Positions 17,775-26,456 of a stretch of 64,000 bases of DNA are shown one piece after another. The notes beneath the pieces are model-generated. The model saw only the letters and a program-made list of their open reading frames with translations. It was not told where the DNA came from and did no database searches. The first letter of the stretch is position 1, and each line of letters opens with the position of its first letter. The position numbers and the translations under genes are program-made. Origin of the DNA: JAWSVE01 sp050633885 (GTDB taxonomy: Bacteria > Pseudomonadota > Gammaproteobacteria > Pseudomonadales > Cellvibrionaceae); assembly GCA_050633885.1 (NCBI GenBank), contig JBOEHK010000001.1, positions 744,001 to 808,000 on the forward strand, given 5' to 3'.

Positions 17775-18437
17775 TTAATCATCACCAGTAAACGCTAGGA
17801 TTAAGTGTAGAAGGCTTGTGAAAACATTGTAGATGGCAACAAATAGCATCACAGTCGCTGAGATATAGTTTGTTTCACCACCATGGATTATGACGCTTGT
17901 GTACCAAGCAATTACGCCAGATGACAATAGTAAGAACATACAGCTAACAGCAAGCGCCATGCCTTGAATGTTTAGGAAAAAATTGGCAATCGCGGCAATA
18001 AATGCCACTAGAATACCAACACATAGAAAGCCTCCCATGAAAGAAAGGTCTTTTCGGGTTGTGAGTACATAACCGGAAAGTCCGAAAAAGATAGCTGCAG
18101 TGCCGCCAAGAGACAATAAGATTGGCTCATAGCCTGCTGTTGCTACGACAAAGCTCAACATTGGCCCTATCGAAAAACCTAACCAACCCGTCAGTGCGAA
18201 AACCCAAAAAAGCCCCATGGCGCTGTTTTTTGTCTTTTCAACCATCCAAAGGCAGATGAAATAAGGGACAAGCATCAGAAGGCCCAGGTTCGGGGCGCCC
18301 ACGGCCGCTGCAACGCCTGCTGTTACGGCACTAAATGCGAAGCATAAAGCGAGTAGCGTATAGGTATTACGCAATATTTTACTGATCTCAAGCGAACCAG
18401 ATTCAGTGGTTTGCGATTCTGTATAGAGTTCCTGCAT
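17775..18437 (-). CDS. yccA: Bax inhibitor-1/YccA family membrane protein
   Basis: 220 residues with seven hydrophobic helices, the layout of BI-1/YccA proteins. E. coli YccA is a substrate and modulator of the FtsH protease; that role is family knowledge. Helix segments are easily seen (for example YTLLALCFAFSAVTAGVAAA and the C-terminal MLFVAIYNVFTSLLHLILAF), and the protein ends in a short acidic tail. GGAG lies 6 bases before the ATG. The yccA-tus neighbourhood is common in gammaproteobacteria. Confidence 0.92.
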   Translation of the reverse strand: MQELYTESQTTESGSLEISKILRNTYTLLALCFAFSAVTAGVAAAVGAPNLGLLMLVPYFICLWMVEKTKNSAMGLFWVFALTGWLGFSIGPMLSFVVATAGYEPILLSLGGTAAIFFGLSGYVLTTRKDLSFMGGFLCVGILVAFIAAIANFFLNIQGMALAVSCMFLLLSSGVIAWYTSVIIHGGETNYISATVMLFVAIYNVFTSLLHLILAFTGDD

Positions 18438-18824
18438 GTTTTTCTCCAGTAAGGTAATTCAGACATCAGTTCTTAAGTTAAGCATCATACAAACGTTGTA
18501 TCCAAAATCAAGTGATTAGCAGTCTGCGTATTTTTTTGTTTGCAAAAACCCTACATCATGAAATGTTATAAGCCGTACATTAATTAAGAGTGTGCAAATA
18601 GATAAATGGTTAGATTGTGGCTTTCTAGAATTGTTTCAAGGTTTGGGGTGTTATTTTTTTGAGCGCGGGTGTTTTGGTTTCTTTAACTTGCTTTCAAAAA
18701 TTGGCAGTAAATCTTATCGAGGGCTGTGCATTTAAAGAGGAGCAGTCCGGCCGTAAAAATGGGGAGGTCTAGTTCTAAAGATAGAGTTTTTGTCAGGCTT
18801 AAAAGAGTCAGCCGCAGAAAAAGT
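18438..18824. other. Intergenic gap between yccA and tRNA-Ser
   Basis: About 390 bases with no credible ORF on either strand and no structure I could recognise. The yccA promoter must lie in its left part. Confidence 0.4.
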
Positions 18825-18854
18825 AAAGCCCACGCTAAAAATAGCGCGGGCTTT
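18825..18854 (-). terminator. Terminator after tRNA-Ser
   Basis: Minus-strand 12-base stem AAAGCCCGCGCT/AGCGTGGGCTTT with one G-U pair and a 6-base loop, then ACTTTTTC. It lies 6 bases beyond the encoded CCA. Confidence 0.85.
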
Positions 18855-18860
18855 AAATAA

Positions 18861-18948
18861 TGGCGGTGGGGCAGGGATTCGAACCCTGGGAGCTTTAACA
18901 CTCAACGGTTTTCAAGACCGCCGCTTTCGGCCACTCAGCCACCCCACC
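18861..18948 (-). tRNA. tRNA-Ser(UGA)
   Basis: An 88-base class II tRNA. The acceptor stem is GGTGGGG (18942-18948) with CCCCACC, discriminator G, and an encoded CCA at 18861-18863. The anticodon loop CTTGAAA gives anticodon UGA on a five-pair stem. A long variable arm (GAG...CTC) and the T arm CAGGG-TTCGAAT-CCCTG are intact. In E. coli this isoacceptor carries cmo5U34 made by CmoA/CmoB, which are encoded at 1.7-3.5 kb. Confidence 0.97.
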
Positions 18949-18961
18949 GGAAGAGGCGCAG

Positions 18962-18989
18962 ATTATACAGTGATAAATAATACGAGCAA
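18962..18989 (-). promoter_or_regulatory. Sigma-70 promoter of tRNA-Ser
   Basis: On the minus strand TTGCTC (18984-18989), a 16-base spacer, and a perfect TATAAT (18962-18967). The following CTGCGCC is a GC-rich discriminator, typical of stringently controlled stable-RNA promoters. The start point should be about 7 bases before the mature 5' end. Confidence 0.85.
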
Positions 18990-19056
18990 GCCCGAGTTAG
19001 CGAACTTTCTCTATCAGCTGTAGATCTGTAACAATTTTATAAGGATCAATTGGCAG

Positions 19057-19088
19057 CCAGCAAAGAGAAAAACTCTTTGCTGGGTTTT
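19057..19088 (+). terminator. Strong hairpin between rne and tRNA-Ser
   Basis: Perfect 11-base stem CCAGCAAAGAG (19057-19067)/CTCTTTGCTGG (19073-19083), loop AAAAA. The T-run (GTTTTTC) follows on the plus strand, whereas the flanking genes run on the minus strand. It may still end rne transcripts, with the A-run preceding the hairpin in that direction, but its formal orientation is plus. Confidence 0.6.
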
Positions 19089-19099
19089 TCATCAAGGAT

Positions 19100-22054
19100 T
19101 TAAGAATCAGCTGATGTGCTCGTATTGTCAGCCATCTCTCGCTCTGGATTGATTGAAGCTTTCTTAGCGCGAGGATCATTTGTTGGTCTAGTAATATTCC
19201 TTGGCGTATGAGAAACAAGTGGAGCTTGTGATGTGTCCAAAGCGCTTGCTTGTTTTCTGACCACGGTTTCTGTTTGGATCTCTAGATTGGCTAACGGTTT
19301 TGGATTCTTTCGAGGGTCATTTGAAGCGCGGACAGGTGCTGCTTGTTCTTTGGGTTCTTCTCGAGACTCAGGAGCTATTGTTTCGCTTGTTGTGGTTTGA
19401 ACTGTTGCAGGAGTTACTTGCTCTGACTCGTTTCCACTAGAGGTATTTGCAGTTAAGTTAGCAGGCTTTTCTTTTGGTTGTGAAGACGCTGGAGACATCA
19501 CCGAGGAAGTAACTTGAGATGTAACTGGAGAAGAAGTAACAGTCTCTACATTACTAACAGATTTAGAAGCTGGGTCAGCGTCTGTCTGTGTTTCTTTTTG
19601 TGGCGCTGTTTCAGTGGCTACTTTTTCGGGTTTTGTTGCTGGTGAAGTAACATTATTAGCTACATCGTTTGTGTTTTTTGTTTCGTTGGTGCTGCTAGAT
19701 GAATCTGCTTGCTTTCTTCTATTGTCGCTTGAAGAGGTTGGTTGAGCTGCGGATATTTTAACGGCTCCCGCTGCGGCGGCAGTGACGCTTGTTGTTGCAG
19801 CAGTTTGTGTTGGTTTGGTCAGCATAGAATCAGTTACAGGGTCAACTTCCTGGGTAACAGCTAGATCATTTGCGTTTGATGATTGCTGATTTGCATTTTG
19901 ATCTTTCGCGACGGAGTTCCCGTTCGCGTCACTCTGATTCTGACGACGACCTCTTCGTCGAGGCTGTGGATTACCGCGTTTGTTTGCTGGGCGTTTAGCC
20001 GGTCTGGACGAATCATTATCAGTTTGAGCGCTTGATTCATTTGTGTCAGTTTTTTTCGAGCGGCCTTGCTCTGCACGGTTAGTATTTCGTGTGTTATTTT
20101 GGTTGGCTTTCTGATTACTTCTGTTATCAGTGTTGCCGTCTGAGTTTTTATTTTTGTTGCTATTTCGCTCAGAATTTTTGTCAGTATTTCGGTCTGAGTT
20201 TCGGTCTGAGTTTCGGTCTGAGTTTCGATCATTTCTGTTACGATTCTGAGTGTTGCGGCCATCGCGATTTCTGTTTTGCGATTGGTTTCTATTGCGGTTG
20301 TTGTTTCTGTTGCGATTATTTCGATTGTTGTTGTTTTTTCGCTGAGGTTTTTTCTCCTCAACTTCTTCTTTTTCAAATAGAGCTTTAATGGCGCTCGTAA
20401 TTTTAGCGAACAGGCTAGGTTCTTTTTTGATGGGTCGAGGAGGAGCGGGTTGATCAGGCGTGATTTGTTGAACGGCCGGTTGTGCAATTGGTTTTGGAGG
20501 CGCAGATGAGAGTGCTTGTGCAGCATCGTTATCATCGGTTGCAGATGAGATTGTGTAGCTGGTTTCTAATGTATCTGACGAATCGTCTCTCAATCTCTGA
20601 ACTTCAAAATGCGGAGTCACCAATTCCTCTTTCGGAACAATAACGACGCGAATGTTATTTCTTACTTCAATACTTGAAATTGTTTTACGCTTTTCGTTCA
20701 GTAAGTAGGTCGCTACGGGTACGGGTGTGATTGCTCTAATTTCAGCACTGCGTTCTTTTTGTGCCTCTTCTTCTACTAATCGAAGGATTGAAAGCGCTAA
20801 TGATTTCGTTGAGCGGATAGTGCCTTGCCCGCTACATCGAGGGCATAGTTTAGACGTTGTTTCACCAAGTGAGGGTCGTAATCGTTGGCGAGACATTTCT
20901 AGTAAGCCGAAGCGAGAGATTCGGCCAACTTGAACGCGTGCTCGGTCCATTTGTAATGCGTCACGCATTCTGTTTTCGATAGCGCGCTGATTTTTGTTCG
21001 CTTGCATGTCGATGAAGTCAATGACAACTAATCCACCCATATCTCGCAAGCGTAATTGCCGGGCAATTTCATCGGCCGCTTCCAAGTTAGTTTGCAGCGC
21101 TGTGTCTTCAATGCTTCCACCTTTAGTGGCACGAGAAGAGTTGATGTCAATGGAGATGAGGGCTTCTGTCACATCGATAACAATTGATCCGCCAGAAGGA
21201 AGTTTTACTTCTCTTTCAAAGGCGGTTTCGATTTGGCTCTCGATTTGGTAGCGGTTGAAAAGTGGAACATCATCTTCATAAGTTTTGATTCGGCTTTTGA
21301 AGTCAGGCATGACTTGGTTGATAAAAGCAGAAGCAAGTGCGTGCGCTTCAGTTTGGTCAACAATCACTTCTCCGATGTCTTCACGGAGGTAGTCTCTAAT
21401 AGCCCTAATGATGACATTGCTTTCCTGAAACAAAAAGTGAGGTGCTTTGCTTTCGTCGGCTTCTTTTTTGATTTCGGTCCACAGTTTTACTAGCCAATCT
21501 AAGTCGTACTGAAGTTCTTCAGCGTTTCGTCCCACACCCGCAGTCCGGATAATGGCACCCATACCTTTTGGAACGTCAATGCTCGCCATGGCATCTTTAA
21601 GCTCGGAGCGGTCATCGCCTTCAATTCGACGAGAAATTCCACCAGCACGAGGGTTGTTTGGCATTAGCACCAAATAACGACCGGCAAGACTGATAAAAGT
21701 GGTGAGCGCAGCGCCTTTGTTGCCTCGTTCCTCTTTGTCAACTTGGACAATGACTTGAGAGCCTTCTTTCATCACATCTTTAATTTTGATGCGGCCTTCA
21801 ACTTCGTTAGGTTGTTTGGTGAAGTATTCTCGAGAGATTTCTTTTAAGGGGAGGAAGCCGTGTCTTTCAGCGCCGTAATCCACAAAGGCGGCTTCGAGAC
21901 TTGGTTCTATTCGAGTGATTTTGCCAAGATAAATGTTGGCTTTTTTCTGTTCTCTTGTTCGGTTCTCAATATCTAGATCATATAACCATTGGCCATCGAC
22001 TAGAGCGACGCGCAACTCTTCGGGTTGAGTTGCATTAATTAACATTCTTTTCAT
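19100..22054 (-). CDS. rne: Ribonuclease E
   Basis: 984-residue endoribonuclease that starts most mRNA decay and processes 9S RNA and tRNAs. The catalytic half (about 1-510) has the S1 domain (from about 35), the DNase I-like subdomain with metal-binding Asp in ALISIDINSS and VVIDFIDMQAN, and the Zn-link CPRCSGQG near residue 404. The C-terminal half is disordered: Arg/Asn-rich (about 570-700, RNA binding), then Ser/Thr/Glu-rich. It includes an in-frame RNSD repeat made by a 12-base tandem repeat. GGA precedes the ATG. A long upstream region with inverted repeats suggests autoregulation, as known for E. coli rne. Confidence 0.97.
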   Translation of the reverse strand: MKRMLINATQPEELRVALVDGQWLYDLDIENRTREQKKANIYLGKITRIEPSLEAAFVDYGAERHGFLPLKEISREYFTKQPNEVEGRIKIKDVMKEGSQVIVQVDKEERGNKGAALTTFISLAGRYLVLMPNNPRAGGISRRIEGDDRSELKDAMASIDVPKGMGAIIRTAGVGRNAEELQYDLDWLVKLWTEIKKEADESKAPHFLFQESNVIIRAIRDYLREDIGEVIVDQTEAHALASAFINQVMPDFKSRIKTYEDDVPLFNRYQIESQIETAFEREVKLPSGGSIVIDVTEALISIDINSSRATKGGSIEDTALQTNLEAADEIARQLRLRDMGGLVVIDFIDMQANKNQRAIENRMRDALQMDRARVQVGRISRFGLLEMSRQRLRPSLGETTSKLCPRCSGQGTIRSTKSLALSILRLVEEEAQKERSAEIRAITPVPVATYLLNEKRKTISSIEVRNNIRVVIVPKEELVTPHFEVQRLRDDSSDTLETSYTISSATDDNDAAQALSSAPPKPIAQPAVQQITPDQPAPPRPIKKEPSLFAKITSAIKALFEKEEVEEKKPQRKNNNNRNNRNRNNNRNRNQSQNRNRDGRNTQNRNRNDRNSDRNSDRNSDRNTDKNSERNSNKNKNSDGNTDNRSNQKANQNNTRNTNRAEQGRSKKTDTNESSAQTDNDSSRPAKRPANKRGNPQPRRRGRRQNQSDANGNSVAKDQNANQQSSNANDLAVTQEVDPVTDSMLTKPTQTAATTSVTAAAAGAVKISAAQPTSSSDNRRKQADSSSSTNETKNTNDVANNVTSPATKPEKVATETAPQKETQTDADPASKSVSNVETVTSSPVTSQVTSSVMSPASSQPKEKPANLTANTSSGNESEQVTPATVQTTTSETIAPESREEPKEQAAPVRASNDPRKNPKPLANLEIQTETVVRKQASALDTSQAPLVSHTPRNITRPTNDPRAKKASINPEREMADNTSTSADS
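20179..20226 (-). repeat. 12-base tandem repeat within rne
   Basis: GGTCTGAGTTTC occurs three times exactly (20191-20226), preceded by one diverged copy (20179-20190). On the coding strand each copy encodes Arg-Asn-Ser-Asp, within the disordered Arg/Asn-rich segment of RNase E. Copy number could vary between strains without breaking the frame. Confidence 0.9.
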
Positions 22055-22220
22055 GTGTATCCTAATTAAAGTAACAACACATACGAGGAAATGCTATCTG
22101 GATCAGGTGAGAAAGTGCTCTATAAATTCAGAGCTTAGCGAAATATAAGAGGTGGCTCGGGGGAAAGTTATTCTTATTCTTTTAATGGCATAAACAAACA
22201 TTAAAGTCTTGTGTCAATTT

Positions 22221-22252
22221 AGTAGAAGCTACTAGTGCTAGTAGCTTCTACT
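22221..22252. repeat. Perfect 15-base palindrome upstream of rne
   Basis: AGTAGAAGCTACTAG (22221-22235), two bases TG, then its exact reverse complement (22238-22252). It lies 167-198 bases before the rne start codon, in what is probably the rne 5' untranslated region. No T-run follows on either strand, so it is not a terminator. Confidence 0.85.
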
Positions 22253-22576
22253 GCTTGGATCTGAAGAGCGATAATGTTTATGGTTAGGCTTATTAAAAGT
22301 CATGTTTTTAAAATAACTAAATTCTTGAAGCTCATTATTTACTAGTTAAAGTACCCGCGATTTATGCATGCTGATGTCCAGCGATGGCATCCGTTGGCAA
22401 CTTCTTAATGATTGATTAATTGTGCAACACATTAAATTATCTCTAGTAGTCAATTCAGGTCGATCAATTAAAAAATCATGTAAATTCTTAAATTCGATTT
22501 TCTTTCTTTGGTATTCAGATATTCATTTGCGCTCACGTGCGCGTTACTTGTTCATTGTATTTGTTTAAGTCATCCA

Positions 22577-22629
22577 ATTTGCAGATATATGCAAAGCTCT
22601 TACTTTGACTCATTTATGTATCTGCAAAT
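22577..22629. repeat. 11-base inverted repeat in the rne-rluC spacer
   Basis: ATTTGCAGATA (22577-22587) and TATCTGCAAAT (22619-22629), perfect arms 31 bases apart. Pairing can extend inward by a few bases with wobbles. It sits in the roughly 1-kb spacer between divergent rne and rluC. The rest of the spacer (22055-23113) holds no credible gene. Confidence 0.7.
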
Positions 22630-23113
22630 CAGTCGTTATGTTTTGTTTGTTTAGAGAATTTTTCAGTCTTATAGTGAGCTTGATAAACAACATTGCTATT
22701 TGATCACATTTGATCGGTATGGTTGCGCCAAACTTTCTCTACTTTCTATTTGTTGCAGCCTGTTGTTAAAGAGAACAGCTGTTATCAACATGATGTCATT
22801 AGAAAGAAAATTTTCTCAATGTTAATCACTGCGAGTCATGTGCGAATGTTGCCTCGACAGATCGGTATTCGACAGGGTACTAAAAACAAATCAATCTGGG
22901 CTTCGTTATGTTTGTAGCCAGCGCCGAACCGATTATGATTTAGTCAAAAGCCTATCGCGTCCTATGGAGGGGTACTCGATGTTCACTCAACTGTTAGTTA
23001 AACCAACCTTCCGACTATAGCACCAAAGACTAAGTCCTTCAATTGCAAAGAAATTTAGCTTTGTGGGTTCGGTGTAGTGGTGGGGTTTGCGGATTCCCTG
23101 TTATCATTGCCGG

Positions 23114-24088
23114 ATGCCGTCCTCCGTTCCCCCAAATACTGTCCATAATACTGTTCGAATTCTAGAAATAGACAGTGATCAAGCTGGACAGCGTATTGAT
23201 AACTTTTTAATCGCGCAATTAAAAGGCGTGCCTAAATCACGCATCTATCGGCTCGTGCGCAAAGGGGAGGTGCGAGTCAATAAAGGCCGTATTCGCGTTG
23301 AATATAAACTAAAAGCAGGCGATTTGGTTCGAGTTCCCCCGGTTCGTGTTGCCGAAAAAAAAGAGCAAGCAAAGCCTAGTGCTCAACTAACTGATCTCAT
23401 TAAGCAGTCTCTTTTATATGAGGATGATGATCTTATCGTCCTCAATAAACCAACAGGCATGGCAGTACATGGCGGAAGCGGTATCAATCTAGGTGTAATA
23501 GAAGTATTGCGCCAAGTTTTTGAAAATCCGAAGCTAGAGTTAATTCATCGGATTGATAGAGAGACGTCAGGATGTCTTTTGATTGCTAAGCGAAGATCGG
23601 TTTTGCGTCATGTGCAAGATCAGTTTAGAGAGAAAACAGTCAAAAAAAGTTACATGACATTGGTCACAGGTAAATGGCCAAGGCATATTAAGCAGGTGGA
23701 TGCCCCTCTTTTAAAGAATCAGCTCTCTAGTGGAGAGCGTATTGTGAAGGTCAATGTAGAAGGAAAGCCCTCTGTGACCCACTTTAAAGTGCTGGAGCGG
23801 ATTGAATCAGCTACCTTGCTGCTAGTCAGTCCTGTTACAGGTAGAACCCACCAAATCAGGGTGCATACTCAATCAGTGGGCCATCCCATTATTGGCGATG
23901 ATAAATATGGCGAAATGGATGCAAACAAAGCGTTTCGATCTGCGGGTGTAAAACGGTTGTTTTTACATGCGGCTAGCATTGCGTTTGATCTACCGAGTGA
24001 TCAACGGCGTATTGAGATAGAGGCGCCATTACCGAATGATTTATCCTCGCCTTTAGCGTCATTAAAGTTAAATAGAGCAAAGCGTTAA
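23114..24088 (+). CDS. rluC: 23S rRNA pseudouridine(955/2504/2580) synthase RluC
   Basis: About 324 residues. The N-terminal S4 RNA-binding domain (about 17-75) has the family pattern QRIDNFLIAQLKGVPKSRIY and KGEVRVNKGR. The RluA-type catalytic domain follows, with VLNKPTGMAVHGGSG, the catalytic Asp in HRIDRETSG, and PVTGRTHQIRVH. I place the start at MPSSVPP; nine more residues are open upstream and neither start has a good ribosome site. It is divergent from rne, the usual gammaproteobacterial order, and followed about 100 bases later by a HAD phosphatase. Confidence 0.95.
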   Translation: MPSSVPPNTVHNTVRILEIDSDQAGQRIDNFLIAQLKGVPKSRIYRLVRKGEVRVNKGRIRVEYKLKAGDLVRVPPVRVAEKKEQAKPSAQLTDLIKQSLLYEDDDLIVLNKPTGMAVHGGSGINLGVIEVLRQVFENPKLELIHRIDRETSGCLLIAKRRSVLRHVQDQFREKTVKKSYMTLVTGKWPRHIKQVDAPLLKNQLSSGERIVKVNVEGKPSVTHFKVLERIESATLLLVSPVTGRTHQIRVHTQSVGHPIIGDDKYGEMDANKAFRSAGVKRLFLHAASIAFDLPSDQRRIEIEAPLPNDLSSPLASLKLNRAKR

Positions 24089-24191
24089 ACCGAGTAGAAA
24101 TAATGTAATACAAACAACTTCGTGCAAAGCCCAAGTGAGTTGTCATTAATTAAAAAGTACGTATTTTCGAAAAACTTGAGCGGTGATTTTT

Positions 24192-24824
24192 ATGCTGTAT
24201 ATATTTGATTGGGATGGAACCTTGTGTGATTCCCTCAATAAAATTGTGACGTGTACTCAACTTGCGGCAGAAGAAATGGGAATGGAAAAACCAACTGATG
24301 ACGCCGTAAAAAACATTATCGGTCTTAGTTTGCCCAAAGCCATTGATAGGGTTTTTCCCGGCATTACAGAGTCGGAGTTAAAACAGCTGTTGGAAATATA
24401 CTCAAAATATTTTCGTGCCGATAAAGCAAACGTCATGGATTTTTATCCCGGTGTTCGCAGTACTTTGGATTCATTGTTAGAGGCGGGACACCATATCGCT
24501 GTGGCTACAGGTAAAAGTCGACAAGGGCTTGATAGAGTGTTTACCGATTTGGATATGGTTGACTATTTTCATGGGAGCCGTTGTGCCGATGAAACGAAAT
24601 CAAAGCCTCATCCGCTCATGCTAGAAGAGTTGCTCGATGAGTTTGGTGTCGATGCTCAAGATGCCATCATGATCGGCGATACAGAATACGATATGGATAT
24701 GGCAAAACAGATCGATATGCCGAGAATTGCTGTTAGTTATGGAGCTCATGCGATAGAGCGTTTAGTCCCTTTTGATCCGATTCTCTGTGTGGATCAAATT
24801 GATCAAATACTAACGCTGAAGTAA
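24192..24824 (+). CDS. HAD-family phosphatase (phosphoglycolate phosphatase-like)
   Basis: 210 residues. Canonical HAD motifs: I, FDWDGTLCDS with the nucleophile Asp at about residue 5; II, VATGKSR; III, Lys in KSKPHPLMLEELL; and IV, MIGDTEYDMDMA. An alpha-helical C1 cap lies between motifs I and II. The substrate cannot be read from sequence; Gph- or YjjG-like small phosphate esters are likely. Such a gene commonly follows rluC in gammaproteobacteria. I chose the ATG at 24192, three codons after an alternative GTG. Confidence 0.88.
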   Translation: MLYIFDWDGTLCDSLNKIVTCTQLAAEEMGMEKPTDDAVKNIIGLSLPKAIDRVFPGITESELKQLLEIYSKYFRADKANVMDFYPGVRSTLDSLLEAGHHIAVATGKSRQGLDRVFTDLDMVDYFHGSRCADETKSKPHPLMLEELLDEFGVDAQDAIMIGDTEYDMDMAKQIDMPRIAVSYGAHAIERLVPFDPILCVDQIDQILTLK

Positions 24825-24920
24825 TTGGAGTTGTTCGTTTGTGGCTGAGTGAAATCGAGCTGAAAAGTTTGGGAAGATTTAAACTTTTTGAGATCAGCTC
24901 CCTGCTTCCTAGATAGCTCC

Positions 24921-25454
24921 TTAATTTATAGCCAGCTCTCTTCTAAATTGAATTTCCGTCAGAGGTGATTGGGTCAGGGCAGATGAGCTTCTTTCTACGC
25001 CGGTTTGAACAAATCCACTGTTTTCATAGGTTCGCTGGGCTTGTCGATTCCCTTTGATGCACCACAGCTCAATATATTTGTACTCTTTTTCAGAGGCTTC
25101 TTTGATGCATTGCTTGATCAATTGATTGCCCGCTCCTTTACCCCAGTATTTCGGAAGAACATATAGGCCTTGTAATTCAATGACGTTTGATTGGTGGGAG
25201 TAGCGAGGGGTACCGGAAATACAAAATCCTATAATTTTGTTTTCTAGCTCTGCAATGAGTAGCGAAAAATAATTTGGACGTTCTTTTATGAGTTGCTGAA
25301 GTCTCTTTAGTTGGCTTGAGGGGTCTAGATGGGCCAAGAAGCTTTCTGGCATAAATTCTACATAAGCCTTTTGCCAAGTTTTCACTCTGATAGCGCAGAC
25401 AATTTCAGCATCAGAAATCACGCCGTCTCTTATCGATACGAGTGCATTACACAT
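24921..25454 (-). CDS. GNAT-family N-acetyltransferase
   Basis: 177 residues, one GNAT domain (about 10-165). Acetyl-CoA-binding motif A is ELQGLYVLPKYWGKGAGNQLI, with the Q/R-x-x-G-x-G/A loop written as YWGKGAG. The downstream strand IELWCIKGNRQAQRTYENSGF is also typical. The acceptor could be a small molecule or a protein; it is not predictable. It runs opposite to the genes on both sides. The ribosome site is weak, so the start is uncertain. Confidence 0.85.
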   Translation of the reverse strand: MCNALVSIRDGVISDAEIVCAIRVKTWQKAYVEFMPESFLAHLDPSSQLKRLQQLIKERPNYFSLLIAELENKIIGFCISGTPRYSHQSNVIELQGLYVLPKYWGKGAGNQLIKQCIKEASEKEYKYIELWCIKGNRQAQRTYENSGFVQTGVERSSSALTQSPLTEIQFRRELAIN

Positions 25455-25590
25455 AGTTTGGCTGCTTCATTTGATTTCCTCGCATAGAGTGAAATACGCT
25501 GTTTATGGCTTCAATTAACCCAGAAAGCAAAAAATGGTCGATTATTGCCCCAATCCTATGGAAAAACTAGTCGATTTTGAGCATTTGCCT

Positions 25591-25619
25591 TTGACAGATA
25601 AAGAGCATCTCCCTATCAT
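25591..25619 (+). promoter_or_regulatory. Near-consensus sigma-70 promoter abutting yceD
   Basis: TTGACA (25591-25596), 17-base spacer, TATCAT (25614-25619). The predicted start point is about 25626, only three bases before the yceD ATG at 25629, which implies a leaderless or near-leaderless transcript. Confidence 0.75.
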
Positions 25620-25628
25620 TGCGCCGCT

Positions 25629-26186
25629 ATGTCAATAGGCACTCCTCATCAATATTTACCTCAAACTGTCGATGCTCGAAAATTTGCGCATCAAGGCGTT
25701 GATTTAAGTGGAGAGCTGAAGCTAGATCGTTTGCTAAGGTTCCAGAATGCGATAGTAAGCACCAATGGTCCCTTATATGCTCAACTTCAATTTGATCTAG
25801 ATACCTCTCGTCATCGTGTTTTAACAGGAGTGGTTAAAGGCGATGTCTCTGTCATCTGTCAGCGTTGTATGCAACCAGTGACATTGAGCATTGATACTGA
25901 GTTGGCCATTGGGATTGTTAGCACAGAAGAAGCGGTTAAGCAGCTTCCTAAAGACCTAGAGCCTTGGCTTGTTGATAGTGAAGATAGCGAAGCTGATTTG
26001 TATGAAGTGCTGGAAGACGAATTGCTTTTAGCTTTACCCATGGTCGCTTATCATGAAGAGCAATGCGTTGATAAATCGCTATATTCAAGCGGGCTTGATG
26101 ACCTAGAAAACCAGAAAACGCCCGATAAGAGTAAAGTAAATCCTTTTAGTGTTCTTGAAGGGTTAAAAGGTCTGAAGAAAACATAA
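25629..26186 (+). CDS. yceD: 23S rRNA accumulation protein YceD (DUF177)
   Basis: 185 residues (E. coli 173). The family Cys pair is in VICQRCMQPVTLSI (about residue 80), followed by the acidic EDELLLALPMVAYH segment and the NPFSVLEGLK tail. YceD is required for normal 23S rRNA levels in E. coli and is co-transcribed with rpmF; the same order is seen here, with 82 bases between the genes. A near-consensus promoter ends 9 bases before the ATG, so the main transcript may lack a ribosome site. A 34-codon ORF (25534-25638) overlaps the start, but I do not consider it coding. Confidence 0.92.
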   Translation: MSIGTPHQYLPQTVDARKFAHQGVDLSGELKLDRLLRFQNAIVSTNGPLYAQLQFDLDTSRHRVLTGVVKGDVSVICQRCMQPVTLSIDTELAIGIVSTEEAVKQLPKDLEPWLVDSEDSEADLYEVLEDELLLALPMVAYHEEQCVDKSLYSSGLDDLENQKTPDKSKVNPFSVLEGLKGLKKT

Positions 26187-26268
26187 AGATTGTATGGCTT
26201 GTGATTGATTATCGACTGAAGTCATCATCACAGCTTAAAGAATTTAATTTTAGTTAGCAGGAGTCATC

Positions 26269-26451
26269 ATGGCTGTTCAAAAAAGTAAGAAAACACGTTC
26301 AAGACGTGGCATGCGTCGTTCTCATGATGCATTATCAGGACCAACATTGTCTGTGGATCCGGTAAGCGGTGAGAAACATCTTCGTCATAATGTGACTGCT
26401 GATGGTTTTTATCGTGGTCGCAAGGTAATCGAAACTGCTGACGATGAATAA
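26269..26451 (+). CDS. rpmF: 50S ribosomal protein L32
   Basis: 60 residues, basic, beginning MAVQKSKKTRSRRGMRRSHD, the highly conserved L32 N terminus, and containing GEKHLRHNVTADGFYRGRK. AGGAG lies 7 bases upstream of the ATG. It lacks the zinc-binding Cys set of some other L32 proteins, as is normal for proteobacteria. Five bases separate its stop from the plsX start, so translation is probably coupled. Confidence 0.98.
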   Translation: MAVQKSKKTRSRRGMRRSHDALSGPTLSVDPVSGEKHLRHNVTADGFYRGRKVIETADDE

Positions 26452-26456
26452 AAAGT

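Noticed and set aside
20089..20388. 99-codon plus-strand ORF rich in Cys/Phe/Tyr opposite rne
   Set aside because: It is the antisense shadow of the Arg/Asn repeat region of RNase E and has no independent support.
22723..23020. Two overlapping small plus-strand ORFs in the rne-rluC spacer
   Set aside because: No ribosome site, no recognisable protein features and Cys/Arg composition typical of random frames.
25534..25638. 34-codon ORF as a real gene
   Set aside because: It contains the yceD promoter and would need an upstream transcript; kept only as a finding.
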